A DNA stretch of 64,000 nucleotides from Theocolax elegans (GCA_026168455.1 CM047425.1:99451580-99515579), one strand, 5' to 3'. Shown: positions 13,800-27,190, counted from the stretch's first letter. Program-made: numbers and translations. The notes: generated by a model from the sequence alone, not told the origin.

Positions 13800-16700
13800 A
13801 TTAATTAACCTTGTTTGTCCGTCAAATCGTATAGCACGTGGATATAACACGTATACCCAAGGTACGTAACAAATGCGCACAAACCTCCGTCGCCGGCCAT
13901 TACTAAGCATTGTGTCTGCGGTTCCGGGCGATTTGTAACCTCTGCGTTCGGGGCATTTGTTAAGCCGGCCCCTCTCCCGTTTTCTCTACTCGAAACTTCT
14001 CTATCTCTATACTCCTCTCTTTCGCGCACTCGGGCTTTTAGGGATTTGCGGCCTTACGTATACGAGAGATCAAGAGTGGTCCCGTCACTCTCGGGCACCT
14101 CAGTTTTCTCGCCTAGAGCTGGTTAATCACGCGCGCTCAACCGGTCAACGACGCGCTTGTATTGTCACCCAGATTGATAGACCTGACCCGATGGTGGCTC
14201 ATTGAATCCTTTGTTACTACGTTCACCCAGACTTTGCGTTTACGGGCGACACCGTTTTCGAGCCAATTTATTATCCGATAAACCTTTTTTCTTCCCCCTT
14301 TTTTTTTACTATATACCTTCTCGTTTGGCAATAGGGGATTTAGACGATAATTTCATAGCTCGAACGTTTTTCCTTTTATTAGCTTTTTCCATACGTTTGA
14401 ACGGCAGATGCTTTTGTTGGATTGATTTGCGTAATTTTTAGTGATAAATGTTTCTATTCTCGAACACACGAATATTCTATATCGACAGTTTTTTTAATAT
14501 CGGGAAAGAGTGAAGACAAATTTGCGCTTTTAGTATACCTGTTAATGAATATTAAAATACCGAAATATTGCCAACATTACTCAATTTCTCGATTATTACG
14601 TAAATATTTATATTTGTATTTCATACATTACAGCACACCCGATCTATTTCTACATCAGAATATTTATTACTTGAATAAATAAATAATGATAATGTACTTA
14701 TGAACATCAAACCAAATTATGCGTAAACAAACCATATGACAAACATTGAGAGAAGTAATATACTTTATTTCATTTGGTAGAATAAATTACACTTCTGATT
14801 ACGTCAAATATATTAGGTACGAAAGCACACATATACGAAATAAACATAGGATGAAATCGAGAAGATAATTATAATATACCAACTACCGCACATATCTGTA
14901 ATCAAATTTAATTCCATTTAAATTCTACTTTACATTTGTATTTCGCTATGCCAGATACAGTAATAATACAATGTAATTCAAAGGGTAACCCGAATGTAAC
15001 AGCTTTTTTTTCATTTAAACAAAAAAAAAAAACTTGTCAGAGACGATTTAATTCCGATGAAATGTGAAAAATCGAAGGGTGACAGACGAAAAAAAAGCAA
15101 GAACATCAACTGTGAACTTACGCAAAAAAAGTTCTCTTGTCGCGTTCACGAGCGAATAGCTCAGTTCTCGCATTAAGGAAATTTCTTTATCGGGACGTTT
15201 TATTCGGTTTTTTTTTGCTCAACGCCGGGGCCACTGTTCATTCGGTTCGCCAAACATCGAAAGCGCCGTCCAGCTTGTTCGTCGAAATTAAACAACGTTA
15301 CTCTCGATGTTCGAGCGTGCCAACCATCCCCCACTGGTCCTCTTATGCTCCCACACCTTTGTGCCACCCTCCGTCGAATCCCGTTTACATCGAAATACTC
15401 ATTGGTTGGGCAAACAGAAAGTGCCCTGGACCGATTTACTCGTCCTCCCGACTATTTCTCCCTCTCTCTCTCTCACTCTTTATCTCCCTTAATCTAGGGC
15501 CTCCTCTCTTTCCCTCTCGTTTTTTCGTTCACGCTTAGCGACGAAAAGCTTTGCAGATTTATTTGCCATAAATACTCTGGGTGAAGGAGGGAAGGGAGGG
15601 AAGGGAGGAACCGAGAGCACAAAAAACCAGTTAGTATACGTTTCAATTAAAATAATTTACTCACTGAAAAACGATATACGTATAAATTCGGATACATTGC
15701 TAGATTGGATTTGAACTTTTATTTTCGAGAGGTAAGCTCTTAAAAGCATTTTCTGTGTTTTGACTAAAGTATGTCTTTTTAGTCCCCGATGGTTTATGAA
15801 TGAAAAGACATGGCCTTATGGAAATCGAAAATATTTTTTTATCGTACGTAGACTTCCTGCGTTGTGAAAAGTTTATATTTAAACAGTATTTTAATATGAA
15901 AAACTAAAATAGTAACTGCACGAAATGGTGTAAATAATTCTTTTTAATCTAAATTTCTGAATGTGCAAATTAAAACCGATTATGTAAAATGCAGCTTGTA
16001 CAGAGAAATATATATCAATTGCATATCTTGAGCAAAGAGAACCGGAACATGAAAATGAATCCCAAGGTAGACTGTAAGAGAGAATACGTTATTAAAGGTT
16101 CGACCAATTAGATCAAACTTTCGGAATTACCATCTGGGGCCCAATCCAACATGTGAATCCTTAATCGGCATTTGAAGCATAGTACAAAGAAAGTTATATT
16201 CGGGTATGTTTTAGCTCTTAATCAATAATTTATGAACTTGAATCATAAAGATATTAGTTGATAAATGTTCATTAATTTCAATTATTAATTTTACTATTCA
16301 AACTTATGTAATTTTGCATAAGTACATACACCATTTAAAATTTGTATAATGAACGCGATTCAACATTTTCATTTATGTTATCTGCTTAAGTATATTAAAC
16401 GATGTAAATTAACATGCAGAATATCATGAAGAACAAATGACGCCAAGAAAAAGAGGAGACAAATATTAAAAAGTAAAGAGATATTTATTAATTAACTGAA
16501 AAAATATCATGACCAATGTGCATTCATAAAGAAAGATAAAATCTCTTTGAACAAGTTACAGATTATTTAAAACTACGTCTTTTATAAATAATTTCTTCGG
16601 GTGTGGATTGAACTGCAGAAGGGCAATGATGATACGATATTCTGGTTCACCTATTCGAGCTTCCCCTTTTTCTCTTTTTATCCTCCCTCGGTAAGAAAAG

Positions 16701-17612
16701 TTCGTAATAAATTCATGAGTAGAAGTGACTGCATATTTATGTTCGACATAGGTTAACGCGTAACAATAGTAATCCCTTTCTTTTTGTGTCGATGATAATA
16801 TTCATTATACTTATAAGTAGTTAACATTTACCAAACCAACTATTAACTTTTCCAGTTTACAGAACGTTGTTAAAAAAATTCTACTGATATAATATTGAGT
16901 AATTGCTATATGAATTCCCACGTATTTATTATATTATGAGTGCTAAACAAAATTTAATTACAAAAAGTTTGCTTCAGAAAATGTTTCCCCAGTGTATACT
17001 ATATCTTCATCACTCGTAAGGAATTAAATAAAAGATCAAAAGTACTTTTAATATACTCGTAATTATAGTTAGACGGACTAAAAAAAGCATCAAATTTAAA
17101 CAGTTTAAATAAGATTAATAACGCTTTGTTAAGGAATTATGATATCTCTCTATATATAATTATTAAATTTACAAAAAAAATGTCAGAAATACAATAGTCA
17201 AAAAAGTGCAGATAACAAATATATTTCAATGATAAAACGTTAATAAAAATCTTACATAGCGATTAAAAAAATATTTACACTAAAAAATGTAATGTACAAT
17301 ATGGTCAAAAAAGTTATTTTTTTTTAATTTTGTACAAAAAAAACGGCAAATTCATAAAATAAAGTAGAATAAGCAACGAAGGTTGGAAATGAGAATAGAT
17401 ATCGGAAATCAAGTTCGATTCTATATAAATTACGATCGATATAGGTAATGGGTGTACGGGTGTGCAAGTAAGGTGTTCGAATGGGAATTTAGTGGACGTA
17501 AGACCGTAGCCGATAACAATGCTCGAGGTGACAAATGTATCGTGATCGCAGTCGATCATTCTCGGACGTATTCGGCACTCCTTTGTCATTCGAAGCGCAG
17601 AGGCGGAGTAGC
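13800..17612. other. Intron-like DNA, no gene recognised
   Basis: GC-richer at 13800-14250 and 15130-15620, AT-rich elsewhere. The longest frame (15137-15538 plus, 133 codons) ends in a CT-tract translation and shows no domain. A run of four G3 blocks at 15589-15605 (plus strand) fits a G-quadruplex motif. The stretch 15650-17300 is AT-rich, with nothing recognised. Confidence 0.55.
15589..15605 (+). repeat. G-quadruplex-capable GGGA/GGGAA repeat
   Basis: Four GGG runs separated by loops of 2, 1 and 2 bases satisfy the G3N1-7 pattern. It sits in a longer GGGA-rich stretch at about 15585-15610. Confidence 0.7.
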
Positions 17613-17716
17613 CTAGGACCATATAGGAGAGAACCGCAACGACCTCCAATTATCCTGCGGGAACGGCACGTGGTCCGGTTCTGTCTCCGCGCTCTTGGTC
17701 CCCGTGGACGTTATCC
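17613..17716 (-). CDS. Candidate 3'-terminal coding exon, unknown protein
   Basis: On the minus strand a TTTACAG acceptor, preceded by a CTAAT branch-point-like motif about 20 nt upstream, opens into a frame of 33 codons that closes with TAG at 17613-17615. The end of the frame reads PQDNWRSLRFSPIWS, which looks more protein-like than most chance frames here. The first two bases complete a split codon. It has the same orientation as the KIF26 exon at 24091-24280, but I cannot link the two: that exon ends in phase 0, and joined directly this exon would read GGA TAA. The same DNA also reads open on the plus strand from an ATG at 17535 to a GTAAAT donor at 17719, so even the strand is uncertain. 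No family was recognised. Confidence 0.25.
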
Positions 17717-20700
17717 CTGTAAATGCATTCATTATTAGGACGCTCACCGATGTGTGTGCAACCCTTCTGCACTTTCGTATTAATGTCGACCACCAAATGT
17801 ACTTTCACGCGGCATAAATCACTCGACCCTGGCTTTCGGACTTGTGCTGTTGTTTCCAAAGCCAGCCAACTTTTCCGCACCGAGGCAAATTTTTAATGAC
17901 CGTCCTTCGTATATTCTCTAATTTCTCCTGCACTACCAACCGTCTATTCGTTATTCGTTTAGGGCACGTATTTTTCTTTTCATTTTGTTAATCGAATTTT
18001 TGATCATGTAAGATTTAATATTAATTCGAGATTAGGATCCAAGCTTTCAGTTTGGAACTGCTGTGCTCTTAAATACCAAATTTGTCAACATAGTAATGAA
18101 CTTCTTTGAAGGTTATTAGTAGATTAACAGCGTTCTTACATAATTTAACTTACGTTATTTAAAGAGATTAATGAAACTCTCATCGCATTAATTACAGATT
18201 AAATAGTCTAAAAAATTACAATTTAAAAATAGTGTAGAATGTTATAAAAATGAACAAATTTAATGTATAACGATATCAGATATGAGCCTATGCAAAGCGA
18301 TTCAGTGAATAAGTTAAAAATAATAATCGGAAAGTATTTTGATAATAAGAAAATGCCGCGTAATCAATCTCATAGCTTTCAAAATTCAACTGCTATTAAG
18401 AGCGTAGATCATTATCACGAATGAAAGTAAAATCCGATATCCTCATTAAGCATTCTGAGGTCAAGGGCGTGCCAGGATCGCTGAACCGTGAAAGGGTCGG
18501 GTGTCCTCCTTTCCCCCTTTTCTTCGTAACGAGGGAGAAAGCTCGCCGCGTGTAAGGCCGGACATTTCAATAAACCCCACAAACGGCGACCGCCGGCGCG
18601 TCCTGGTCAGCAGCAGCTTCCTCGGTGAAATTGCGCATGTCCTTGGAAACCTTGCACCACGATCCTTCGACCCATACAAGCCCAGCTGAATGGAAAGAGG
18701 GAAATCGATTTTATCCTTTGACCACCAAACCCAACATAGGGATGAGCTTTTTACGCCGACAAATTATTACGACGTACCACTGAAATTCCGGATATTTTTA
18801 GATTGGAATTTTTCAAATACCAAGTCTTATATCCCCAACGGTATTTTTAACTAAACTGCATTATATACCTCTCGATGGGGTAAATGTAGTCATGGAATTT
18901 TTGAAATTTTACATCGTCACGCGACAGGAAAAAAAAGAAGAAGTTGGGAGACTAATCTCGCGCGGTTATTAGAGATCGCTGGGAATTTCGTAAGTTTGCA
19001 CACGGGACCAATCAAATTTTTCATCTTCGTCGAGAAAATATTCGAGAACGATATATAAATGAAGTCTGGAGGGCGCATTTCCTTCTATTTCACTTCGAAC
19101 TGAATCGTAGGGGAGAGACTACCGTTCTAATTCTTCGTTCGCTACATCAATTCTACGAATTAGCGAAATGATTTCCTACCAAACTTCCCAACCACTTCGT
19201 TACTCACGTACTCAACTTTTTCCCCTCATCAAGACAGTTTTCTCGCTCGAATCCGTTATAATCCTCTAAATTTTACTGTTCACTGTTTCGTGAAATTTAT
19301 ATTTACAAGGAAAATGAAAGTTTTGCCTCGTTTTAATTAATAATTTATTGGTCAATATAGTTGAACGAGCTCCTCAGTTTACGCAGTAGTGAAATAAGTT
19401 ACAGATGGCGTTTGCGCGTTTTCTAGATTTAAATATTACGAATGCTGGAATAAAACTTGAAAATTTTACCTTGGTGACTGCTCAATTATATAAAACTTGA
19501 ATGTGCGTTTAAAACCTTGATATTTCGCAGGGAATAATTATCTTAGTGATAAGAAAAATTAAACTCGATTGCGCAAGTAATAAACAATCGCAACTATTGT
19601 CAAAAGTATAATTCAATCAATTGACCCTTAAAATCAGATTACTGTTTTCGCAAGACGAAAACAAATATTTTTTGCATTGGCGTAGAAAAAAAATCCTACC
19701 TGCTGTGTAAAAGTGCCTTTTCCAAACACCATAGAAACGTGTGTCGCTCTTCAACTGAGAGTGCCTGACGACATAAATTATTTAAATCACAAGAAGGAAA
19801 CGAAGAATTCTAGGTATGGGGACAAAAAAAAGGTCCGACTCTCGACTAGTATCATGGAACACACAGGAGAGGCGAAACGGCGCTTCCACTTAACCCACTT
19901 GAAAAGTTCATTTGGAGGGTTTTTATTTGTTCTCCACTCGAGGTATTCGCCTTGTCCCTCTATGACTGGAAGTTTTACGGATGGTGGGAATCACGACCAC
20001 CGGTGGTTCATTTCGCAGCTTCAGTCAATTTCGCGTGTCTATGTTGCGCAGCCTCTGGCAACCTTGTCTTTGAAAGGGACGTGACGCTAAAGATTTCTCA
20101 ATGGAAAGCGCAGAGGTGACAAAGGCTTACCCAGCTACGGTGGTAATATCTATCCTAGAGGATATGAAATAGAATGAAGAAAAGTGTGAACAGTAAAAAA
20201 GAAAGGAGCTAAGGTGTTGTGGAAGAATTATTGTCAACAGTATTAATCAAAAGTTTAATAATACTTCAAATATATAGAAGAACTGCACGTATATCGAAAT
20301 AAAGTAATAATATCTCAAATAAGGAAATAAGTATTTATTTATTTTATTTAATTATGGTATATTATTATTATTACATTTTTTAAAATATTTAAAATTATAT
20401 TCGATTTTTTTTATTTTTAATTTGCGTTATTATAACTTATTTAAAAATAGTTATATATAATTAAAGAATTTAAATTAAACTAAATATTCCGTAAAATATT
20501 CTTCAAAACAAAGTGAATAAATAAAATGTCATATTTATAAATACAGATATGGTTGCGAAAATAAATACAGCATCACAATACTCAATAAAGCAAATAAACT
20601 AAAAACTATAAGTGTAACATTGAAACTAACGATAACATTGAGAGAAAAGGAAAGATAAAAAAGAGTTTGATGAAAAGTAAGTTTATTTAATTTAAAGCTT

Positions 20701-23700
20701 CAAATTTATAGATAGTTACTTTATACCCAAGGAAAGAAAAGAAAAATTTTTATATGACGAAGAAGAGTGGTATGGTTAGGATAAAAGCGTAATAGAAGAA
20801 TGGGAAAAAGAAAAAAAGAGAATAACCAATACACGCCCGTAAGAGCCTATAAAAATCACGTCTTTACTCTTGCACGATATTGACTTTGCTCGCAGCCAGT
20901 TTGGTCGAACGAATTGGGGTTTGCTTGGGTCGCGTATTGGTCAGAAGATATCAGATAAAATGATAGGGTCCACTTTTATTTTATATCGATGCAAGAAACA
21001 ATTTTGTACCTCAAAAATATATACCTTTTTTTTAGCATTTTCTCGTGCGTTCGAAAATAATGTAAATAAATATCTTTTAAATTACCCAGGTATATCTGCA
21101 AACATTGTAACATGCGTGAAGTTTTAATTAAAAATTTTATAGGTATGCCAAATAATTTAAATATATTTCATTTAAAAATATAACTGAAATCCATCTATGA
21201 GAAAAAATAATTTCCAAATATCTCGTAAAATTTTAATGGAATTAATTAAAATTCTTTCGATCAACAATTTTTCGTGAATTATGTAAAAAAAAAAAACCAC
21301 CTGTGGTATGCCTTTCGAAATAATGTAAAAGTATTCTCTTTAATAATGAATTCCCAGCGTATTACCAGAGGTAAACGATTTTCAAATACATAAATTTCGC
21401 AATGCCTTAACGTTAAAAATTTTTGCATAAATTTAACAATACGATAACCAACCGTGTATAATGAATTATATTGCACGATAATTATTTACTGCGAAATTAG
21501 AGGGTATACAAGGAACAGATATGAAACAATATAGTTTATACAATGTTATTTCGGAAGTTCTAAATGGATTTTCTGAATGCAACGAATGTTTACTGCTACT
21601 ACCGACTGGAAATTTGTGTATCGTTGAACTTACTATAGTCGAATACGAAAGTGAATTGTATTTGCCGAAGACTGTATACAACTCCTCGCTGTATAATGGT
21701 ACAATGGCATTGTGAATGTATTTGTTGAAAGAGAGGGAAAGGGAGTCATAAGAGATGGAGAGAACAGCACTCAACAACGAAGACAATTCGTACCTAAGCG
21801 AGCATAGAACCCAGTTAACGTACTCACAGGCTATTTGATATTCGCAAATGTGCTTGCGTTGTCTAATTACTGTTTCCTGCTAATAGACCAACTATATATA
21901 TCCCTTGATATTTGTATATTATTAATCTCTATTTACCTATTTACCTATACTTTACATGTAAACATTCATGATAATTGTACGTTTCATACTTTAGTCATGA
22001 TACATACATTATTAATTACTATATGACATTTTTATATCATAGTAATGCAATTATAACTAATCAATTTATAATTATCCCTAATATAATAATAACGAATTCA
22101 TTTTAATTATATCACAATATAATTATTTTGAGAATGCAATTAATCACAAACGAAAAATGTTTAAAATTAAAATGCGTAATTAGGTAACGTATATTAAAAT
22201 ATAAAAGTGCGTGATGTAATAGCTTTCTGCTTATTCGTAAAACGTAGAATCGAGAAAAGCCGCTTTTTATGAACTCGCTCACCAACTTCTGTTACCAATT
22301 TATAAAGACTTTTAAAGATTTAAAATCGGTCTTTTCTTCTTTAAAATTTTTGCTTAAAAATTCTATTGCGCTAAATTGCAATGCAAAAAGCACTTACAAA
22401 ATTAGTAAACTTTATATCATTTTAAAAGTGATCTTTGAGATAACTGATTCATGTAAATAAATATATAAATGAGTAAGTGCATTGTTTGTGTTAAATTATT
22501 TTAAAGGGAAAAGTAAGTTAACTGTGGAAAATGTTAGAATAAAGATTTTCTTCGAAGATGCAGTTCAACGTTATATATTGTTTGTCAAGAAAAATGTATT
22601 ACTTAAATTACGAGTCACTCTACGCGTGAGAGTAGTAATAAATAAAAGTTTTCAACAAGATAGCCTTGAAAAAGTATAAAAATTGTACACGATATATCAC
22701 GAAAGCTAAGAAAATAGTGTTAATCCGATTGCGCGAGGCCAATTTCGAGGAGCATCAGTCAAGTAGGCATATATCCCCCATTATTCAAAGGTCTGAAAGG
22801 TATTCTTCTTAGGAGGATGTAGAGAGACACAAAAGCTATGTAACGTTTGTTACGGCTTCTTAGCCAGTGATCCGGGCGACAAATATTTAAGCGAGTACAC
22901 GCGGGGCACAGTGTTTGCCGATCGTCGAGATTGCCATCCCAGTCTCGTTTCTTCCATTTCGGCGTCTCCGCCTGCACGCGGAAGCTGCGCTCATAAGACG
23001 GGCGCGAGTGTATTCAGCGAGATGCTCATTTGCAATTCAAATCACCCGTGCGGATACACACCTGACCGAGGCCTCGGACTAATATTCTAGGGGATCCTCA
23101 TCGGGATGGGAGATTCCGAATATGTCAGAGAAGTGTGGCATATGCAAGAACCGTACGTGGTAACTCAACGTTAATGCCGTTGATTCAGTTTCGGTCTATG
23201 CTTCTACTATACTCTGCTGCTCCGCACATACGTATACACCTTGGACCTTTTTCTATTTCCTTGTATTTTGGCTCGTTTGGTGTATACTCCGAGTTTACGC
23301 AAATGTTTATCTTAGTTTTAAAATTGGATTTACAATTCTTTTATTTCTTTTTCTTCCTTATCCTTCCCTTTAAATGTGGTTTTGTGGGGTTAATACTTAT
23401 ACACTATGCCATATAACAAAATTTAATACTCGGCAAGTTTTGAATCAAGCTCTTTTGTGCTAATTTGAAGCATTTTATAGCAACACTAGTTTGCTTATTT
23501 TATTTATTCAAATTAAGACAACAAAAGCCTGCAATTGCAAAAAATACAAATTAATACTACATCTACTAAAAGCATTAGTATTAGTACAATTAATTAATTT
23601 AATATACACGTACTGTCTTAAATTTCTACGTGTACGATGACAGATAATTCGACATTAAACATTTTGACATAAAGACAAAATCTATGCATAATTAGTGTTA

Positions 23701-24090
23701 CCAGTTTTATGTATAATTAAATACCCTGAAGTATATTCAAACATTGTTATTTCTCTTCCAGTAAACATAAGATTCTACTCCATAATACAAAACAATGAGG
23801 GATTATGAATTTGTACTACAAAACTAATGATAACAGTTATTAGATATTAATTTCATTTAAAATGTACGACCACCAAATTCTACTTTTCGTCGGTAAACAA
23901 CCGTTTAAATTTTCTAGTATTATTCTCCGTATATATGTACCAAGAAACCGTTCCCATTAATTTAATTGCTAAAGAGAAAAAGCATCGTTAATTGAAAGTG
24001 CTAAACGATTTAGAGGTAACGATTTGTTATAGGTAACCAGGCGCTATCGACCGAGCCGAAATCGATTTTATATAAATACACAGCATTTAC
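17717..24090. other. Intron-like DNA downstream of the KIF26 exon
   Basis: I looked on the minus strand for the expected next KIF26 exon, which should begin with a VKVML-like motor start, and did not find it. GC-richer patches at 18420-18720, 19680-20200, 20870-20960 and 22740-23160 contain short open frames on both strands (for example 22759-22977 minus) without good splice signals. The rest is AT-rich. Confidence 0.5.
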
Positions 24091-24280
24091 CTTTCCGACT
24101 CCAGAGAGTTCCTTGACGCCTATCCTCCGGAGGAGCGCTGGTGGTGCTGGAGGCGGAGACTTGAGGAGCATCGCGGCATATCCGTTTGGTAAAATTGTTT
24201 GATCGTCCAGGCCTGCGCTGTCGTCACCCGAGCGCCGTCGTCGATGCGGGCTTGACGACAAATTCAACTTTTGCGCCGCT
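24091..24280 (-). CDS. Kif26: Internal exon of a KIF26-family (VAB-8-type) kinesin
   Basis: A 190-nt minus-strand exon. The acceptor is a T-rich tract ending CTGCTTTCAG at 24281-24290, and the donor is AAG|GTAAATG at 24090. The first base completes a split codon (phase 2 entry), 63 codons follow, and the exon ends in phase 0. The peptide starts AAQKLNLSSSPHRRRR, has a proline-rich SPPPAPPALLRR block at residues 41-52 and ends ELSGVGK. From memory of the family, vertebrate KIF26A/B carry the same order (an RAAQKLNLSS-like motif, a SPPPAPP-C-LLR block, then GLGK) directly before the motor start VKVMLRI. KIF26 kinesins bind microtubules with an atypical, ATPase-deficient motor and act in cell or growth-cone guidance and adhesion signalling. 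This exon lies in the basic, disordered linker before the motor, so it contains no P-loop or switch motifs. The upstream FFAR-like exon and the motor exons were not found in the window, which implies flanking introns of more than 20 kb. Confidence 0.9.
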
Positions 24281-25670
24281 CTGAAAGCAGAAATAATAGT
24301 TTTTTGGTTACTCTAAAGCGTCTTTCAATTTCCTTTGACGACGGTTTATGGTAACTTGGCTTTAGAAAACCAATTTTCTTTGTAGAAGAAATATTGTTGT
24401 TTATAGACATTCTGTTTGTATAAAACGATTGTTCGAATAAATTAATTCAAACATTTTTTTATGTTAACTAATTAATTTTTTTTTTTTTTGTAATGTCATT
24501 AAATTATTATATAAACGTACAGTTTATTAAGCACTGTACCTTACATACATACTGCTTTGTAACTTAATAATAATAGTGGACGAAAAATGTAATATGTAAT
24601 TCAATTTCAAAATTATAATTCACATATAAGCATGTACACAGTGTATTATTTTATGCTAAATTGTAATTTAATTAATTACAGTATGATTAATCAAAGTAAA
24701 TAATTATTTATTATATTTAATAATGAACATGCAACTTGTCTTTCATATTAAAGTTCATAACTGACATCATTGATAATAAACAGAATTATCCATGTGTAGT
24801 TTATGCTTTAAATATTTGTTTTGTACTTCATGAAAGACTGATAGCAAAATAATTTTTATGATAATTAATTTTGTTAACATGAATCAGTTTTACACAATCA
24901 ATTAAAAAATAACCTTTGTAGAAACTAAACGATTTTCGTTGGTTAACGTGTTAATCAAATATGATCATTTTTGGTTAATATATTAATAATAAAAACCTAT
25001 TAATAACATGTTTAAAAATAAAAAAACCGCAGGTGCAGTTAGATGTCTAATAGGTGCTAGCGCGCATTATACTTGCGTTGGTTGCGCTACCGCGCACCTT
25101 GATTATGATTGTAGGTTTTGTTATTGACAATAGAATATGTTTATGTGGAACAAAAATTAATTTTTATTAATTATATCAACGAAATAATAATATCGTGACG
25201 TTTTTAAAGTTTCTATCAGGGAAAAAATGTTGAAATGAAAAGTTCTTTTTTAACTATTACATCATTGAGAAATGTAAGAATATATAGCCGAAAAGTTAAT
25301 TAAACAACGAATTTAGTAAAACGAATTGAAATTTTATAGTTTTCATTGTAAAATCTGGGTATATTCATTGAGCTCAGGCATTTATGAAATTGTTCGCGCT
25401 TCACCGCATGGAATTTTCGGTTAAACCGAACGATCACGCGGTAGTAAGAATCTTGCGGAGATGGCCCATAAAACGTGATAATACAACGAAGAAAAGGGGC
25501 ACTTGGGTGTCCTGCAGTCGCACCCCTTCAGAAGCTTACATCAAAAGAGTCGAGGCGCGGAAGGTGCGCGTCTCCGCGACGTCTGGGCTTGCGAGTAATC
25601 AGCGCCGGTAATGTGCCGGAACCCGTGCGAGGGGCTAGAGGTGAAGGGTGAGGACGTTGGGTGCACATAG
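24281..25670. other. Intron-like DNA upstream of the KIF26 exon
   Basis: AT-rich to about 25360, then GC-rich to 25670. It contains a GC-rich imperfect hairpin at 25052-25100 and a weak minus-strand exon candidate at 25540-25634 (both in findings). The plus-strand frame at 25384-25611 has no domain. Confidence 0.55.
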
Positions 25671-25735
25671 AGAGAAGAAGAGAGAGAGAGAGAGAGAAAG
25701 GGAGGGAGGAAGGGAGGAAGGGAGAGAGAGAGAAC
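25671..25735 (+). repeat. (GA)n / GGGA repeat with G-quadruplex motif
   Basis: A GA dinucleotide tract merges into GGGA/GGAA repeats and back to GA. GGG runs at 25700-25702, 25704-25706, 25712-25714 and 25720-25722 fit a G-quadruplex pattern. Confidence 0.85.
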
Positions 25736-26748
25736 GTCCTGTATGCGCGTACGCCACCCCCCGGGCCTCGTTAACCCACGCTCTGTGAAATTGGAAATAC
25801 CGGGAGGGAGCGCCGTAAAAAATGGCGGGTTATCAACGTGAGCGCGAAAGCGGGACGCGCCAGCTCGAATTACGAGGCCGACGAGTAATCCCCTTTCATC
25901 ACTAGCCTCGCCGACTATACCTTTCTCTTTCTCTCTCAGAGCCGGAGTACTGGCGATAACGACGAATGCATTTTTGACAGTTGGCGTATTGTTCGTGAAC
26001 CACCAACGTTTCGGCTCGAAATTCTCTAATCCAACATTGTTTTATGTGTATGTGTGTGTGGAACAAGATTTATTTAGGACGTTTTGTTTTCCAAGTATTT
26101 ATTACTTTATTTGATTTTCATATTGTCTAATCTAGCCTTGTCAATTTTTCTATTTTCCATCTATAACAATCAGTATAGTAATTGGAAAAATGACTTTAAC
26201 TTTAATTCGTAGGATTTATATCTAAAAATAGTATTCGTCAGAAGTATCGATGATAATTAATGTAACGGTCATCATTAATGCAAAACCTTAATTTTAGAGG
26301 CCACTTCCCAAAAAAAAGGTACCAGTTAAGTAAAGTCTTAAAAAAAAATCTCGGTACTTACCAAGATGAAAGCAATTGCGCCCAGTTAAGTTGTCGAAAA
26401 AAGGGGTGTGGGGTAAAGGAAAATTGCATTAAAGCACTTGTGGTTTAAGCAGCAGGAAGGGTAAGGAGAGAGTGAGGAGAGGGAGAGGAAAATGAGGACC
26501 TTTTTGGACAAAGCGGCCCCATTGTCATCTTGGGTAGGACCAGTCGCGTGAAAAGCCCCGCGCACAAGTTACGCGGTCCGAGCGCGGTCGGTTGATTCTC
26601 GTTTTAACGAGGACACTGGCCGGAAAATCGTCACGCGCTACCCGAGTTTTATGCCGCTCTCTCGCTCCCGCTCACTAACGACCCCTCGACTTTTACGTTC
26701 GGTTTAATTATTTGAAGCCCTTTTCTGGCCCTCGGGTACCACCTCCTA

Positions 26749-26760
26749 CCCCCCCCCCCC
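26749..26760 (+). repeat. Poly-C run in a C/T-rich stretch
   Basis: About twelve C in a row, followed by TCC/CT-rich sequence to about 26815. Confidence 0.85.
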
Positions 26761-27100
26761 TCCTCCCTCCTCTCTCCCACGCCCCTCTCTATCACTTTCT
26801 CTCTCACACAGTCTACGCCAGCTTTATGGCCCGGAACTTTAACGAACGCACGCAGTGCGCACCTCAGCACGCAAAGCATCGAGACTCTGTACCTTTTGTC
26901 TTTACGATTTTACGATTCTTGGAAAGAACGAATCACCCTATTTTTGAGCCACCGTTCAAATTCATACCGAGATTTGAATTCCCTTACAAATTTCAAGAGC
27001 ATTTTCGGTAATTATTTGCAGTTTTATACTATAGGTATCAACATCTGTTTGTTACTGCATTAATTCAACTGATTGTTGAATTTAAATTTATGAATTATTT

Positions 27101-27190
27101 TATAATATCAAATTATATAATATCAAATTATAAGTAAATAGAACATTTATAATATCAAATTTATAATATTAAATTATAAGTATTATAACT
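27101..27190. repeat. Degenerate AT-rich tandem repeat
   Basis: Repeated copies of a TATAATATCAAATTATAAG-like unit with spacing differences. This is a small satellite-like block in AT-rich DNA. Confidence 0.7.

Noticed and set aside
15137..15538. 133-codon plus-strand frame
   Set aside because: The second half is a translated CT microsatellite. No splice sites or domain.
19713..20084. 123-codon plus-strand frame
   Set aside because: It starts on a non-ATG codon, and there is no domain, splice support or codon pattern suggesting a gene.
22759..22977. Minus-strand frame with a CPAC motif, considered as a KIF26 or zinc-finger exon
   Set aside because: The only possible acceptor (GCGTGCAG) lacks a pyrimidine tract, there is one CxxC only, and the sequence does not fit the KIF26 motor start.
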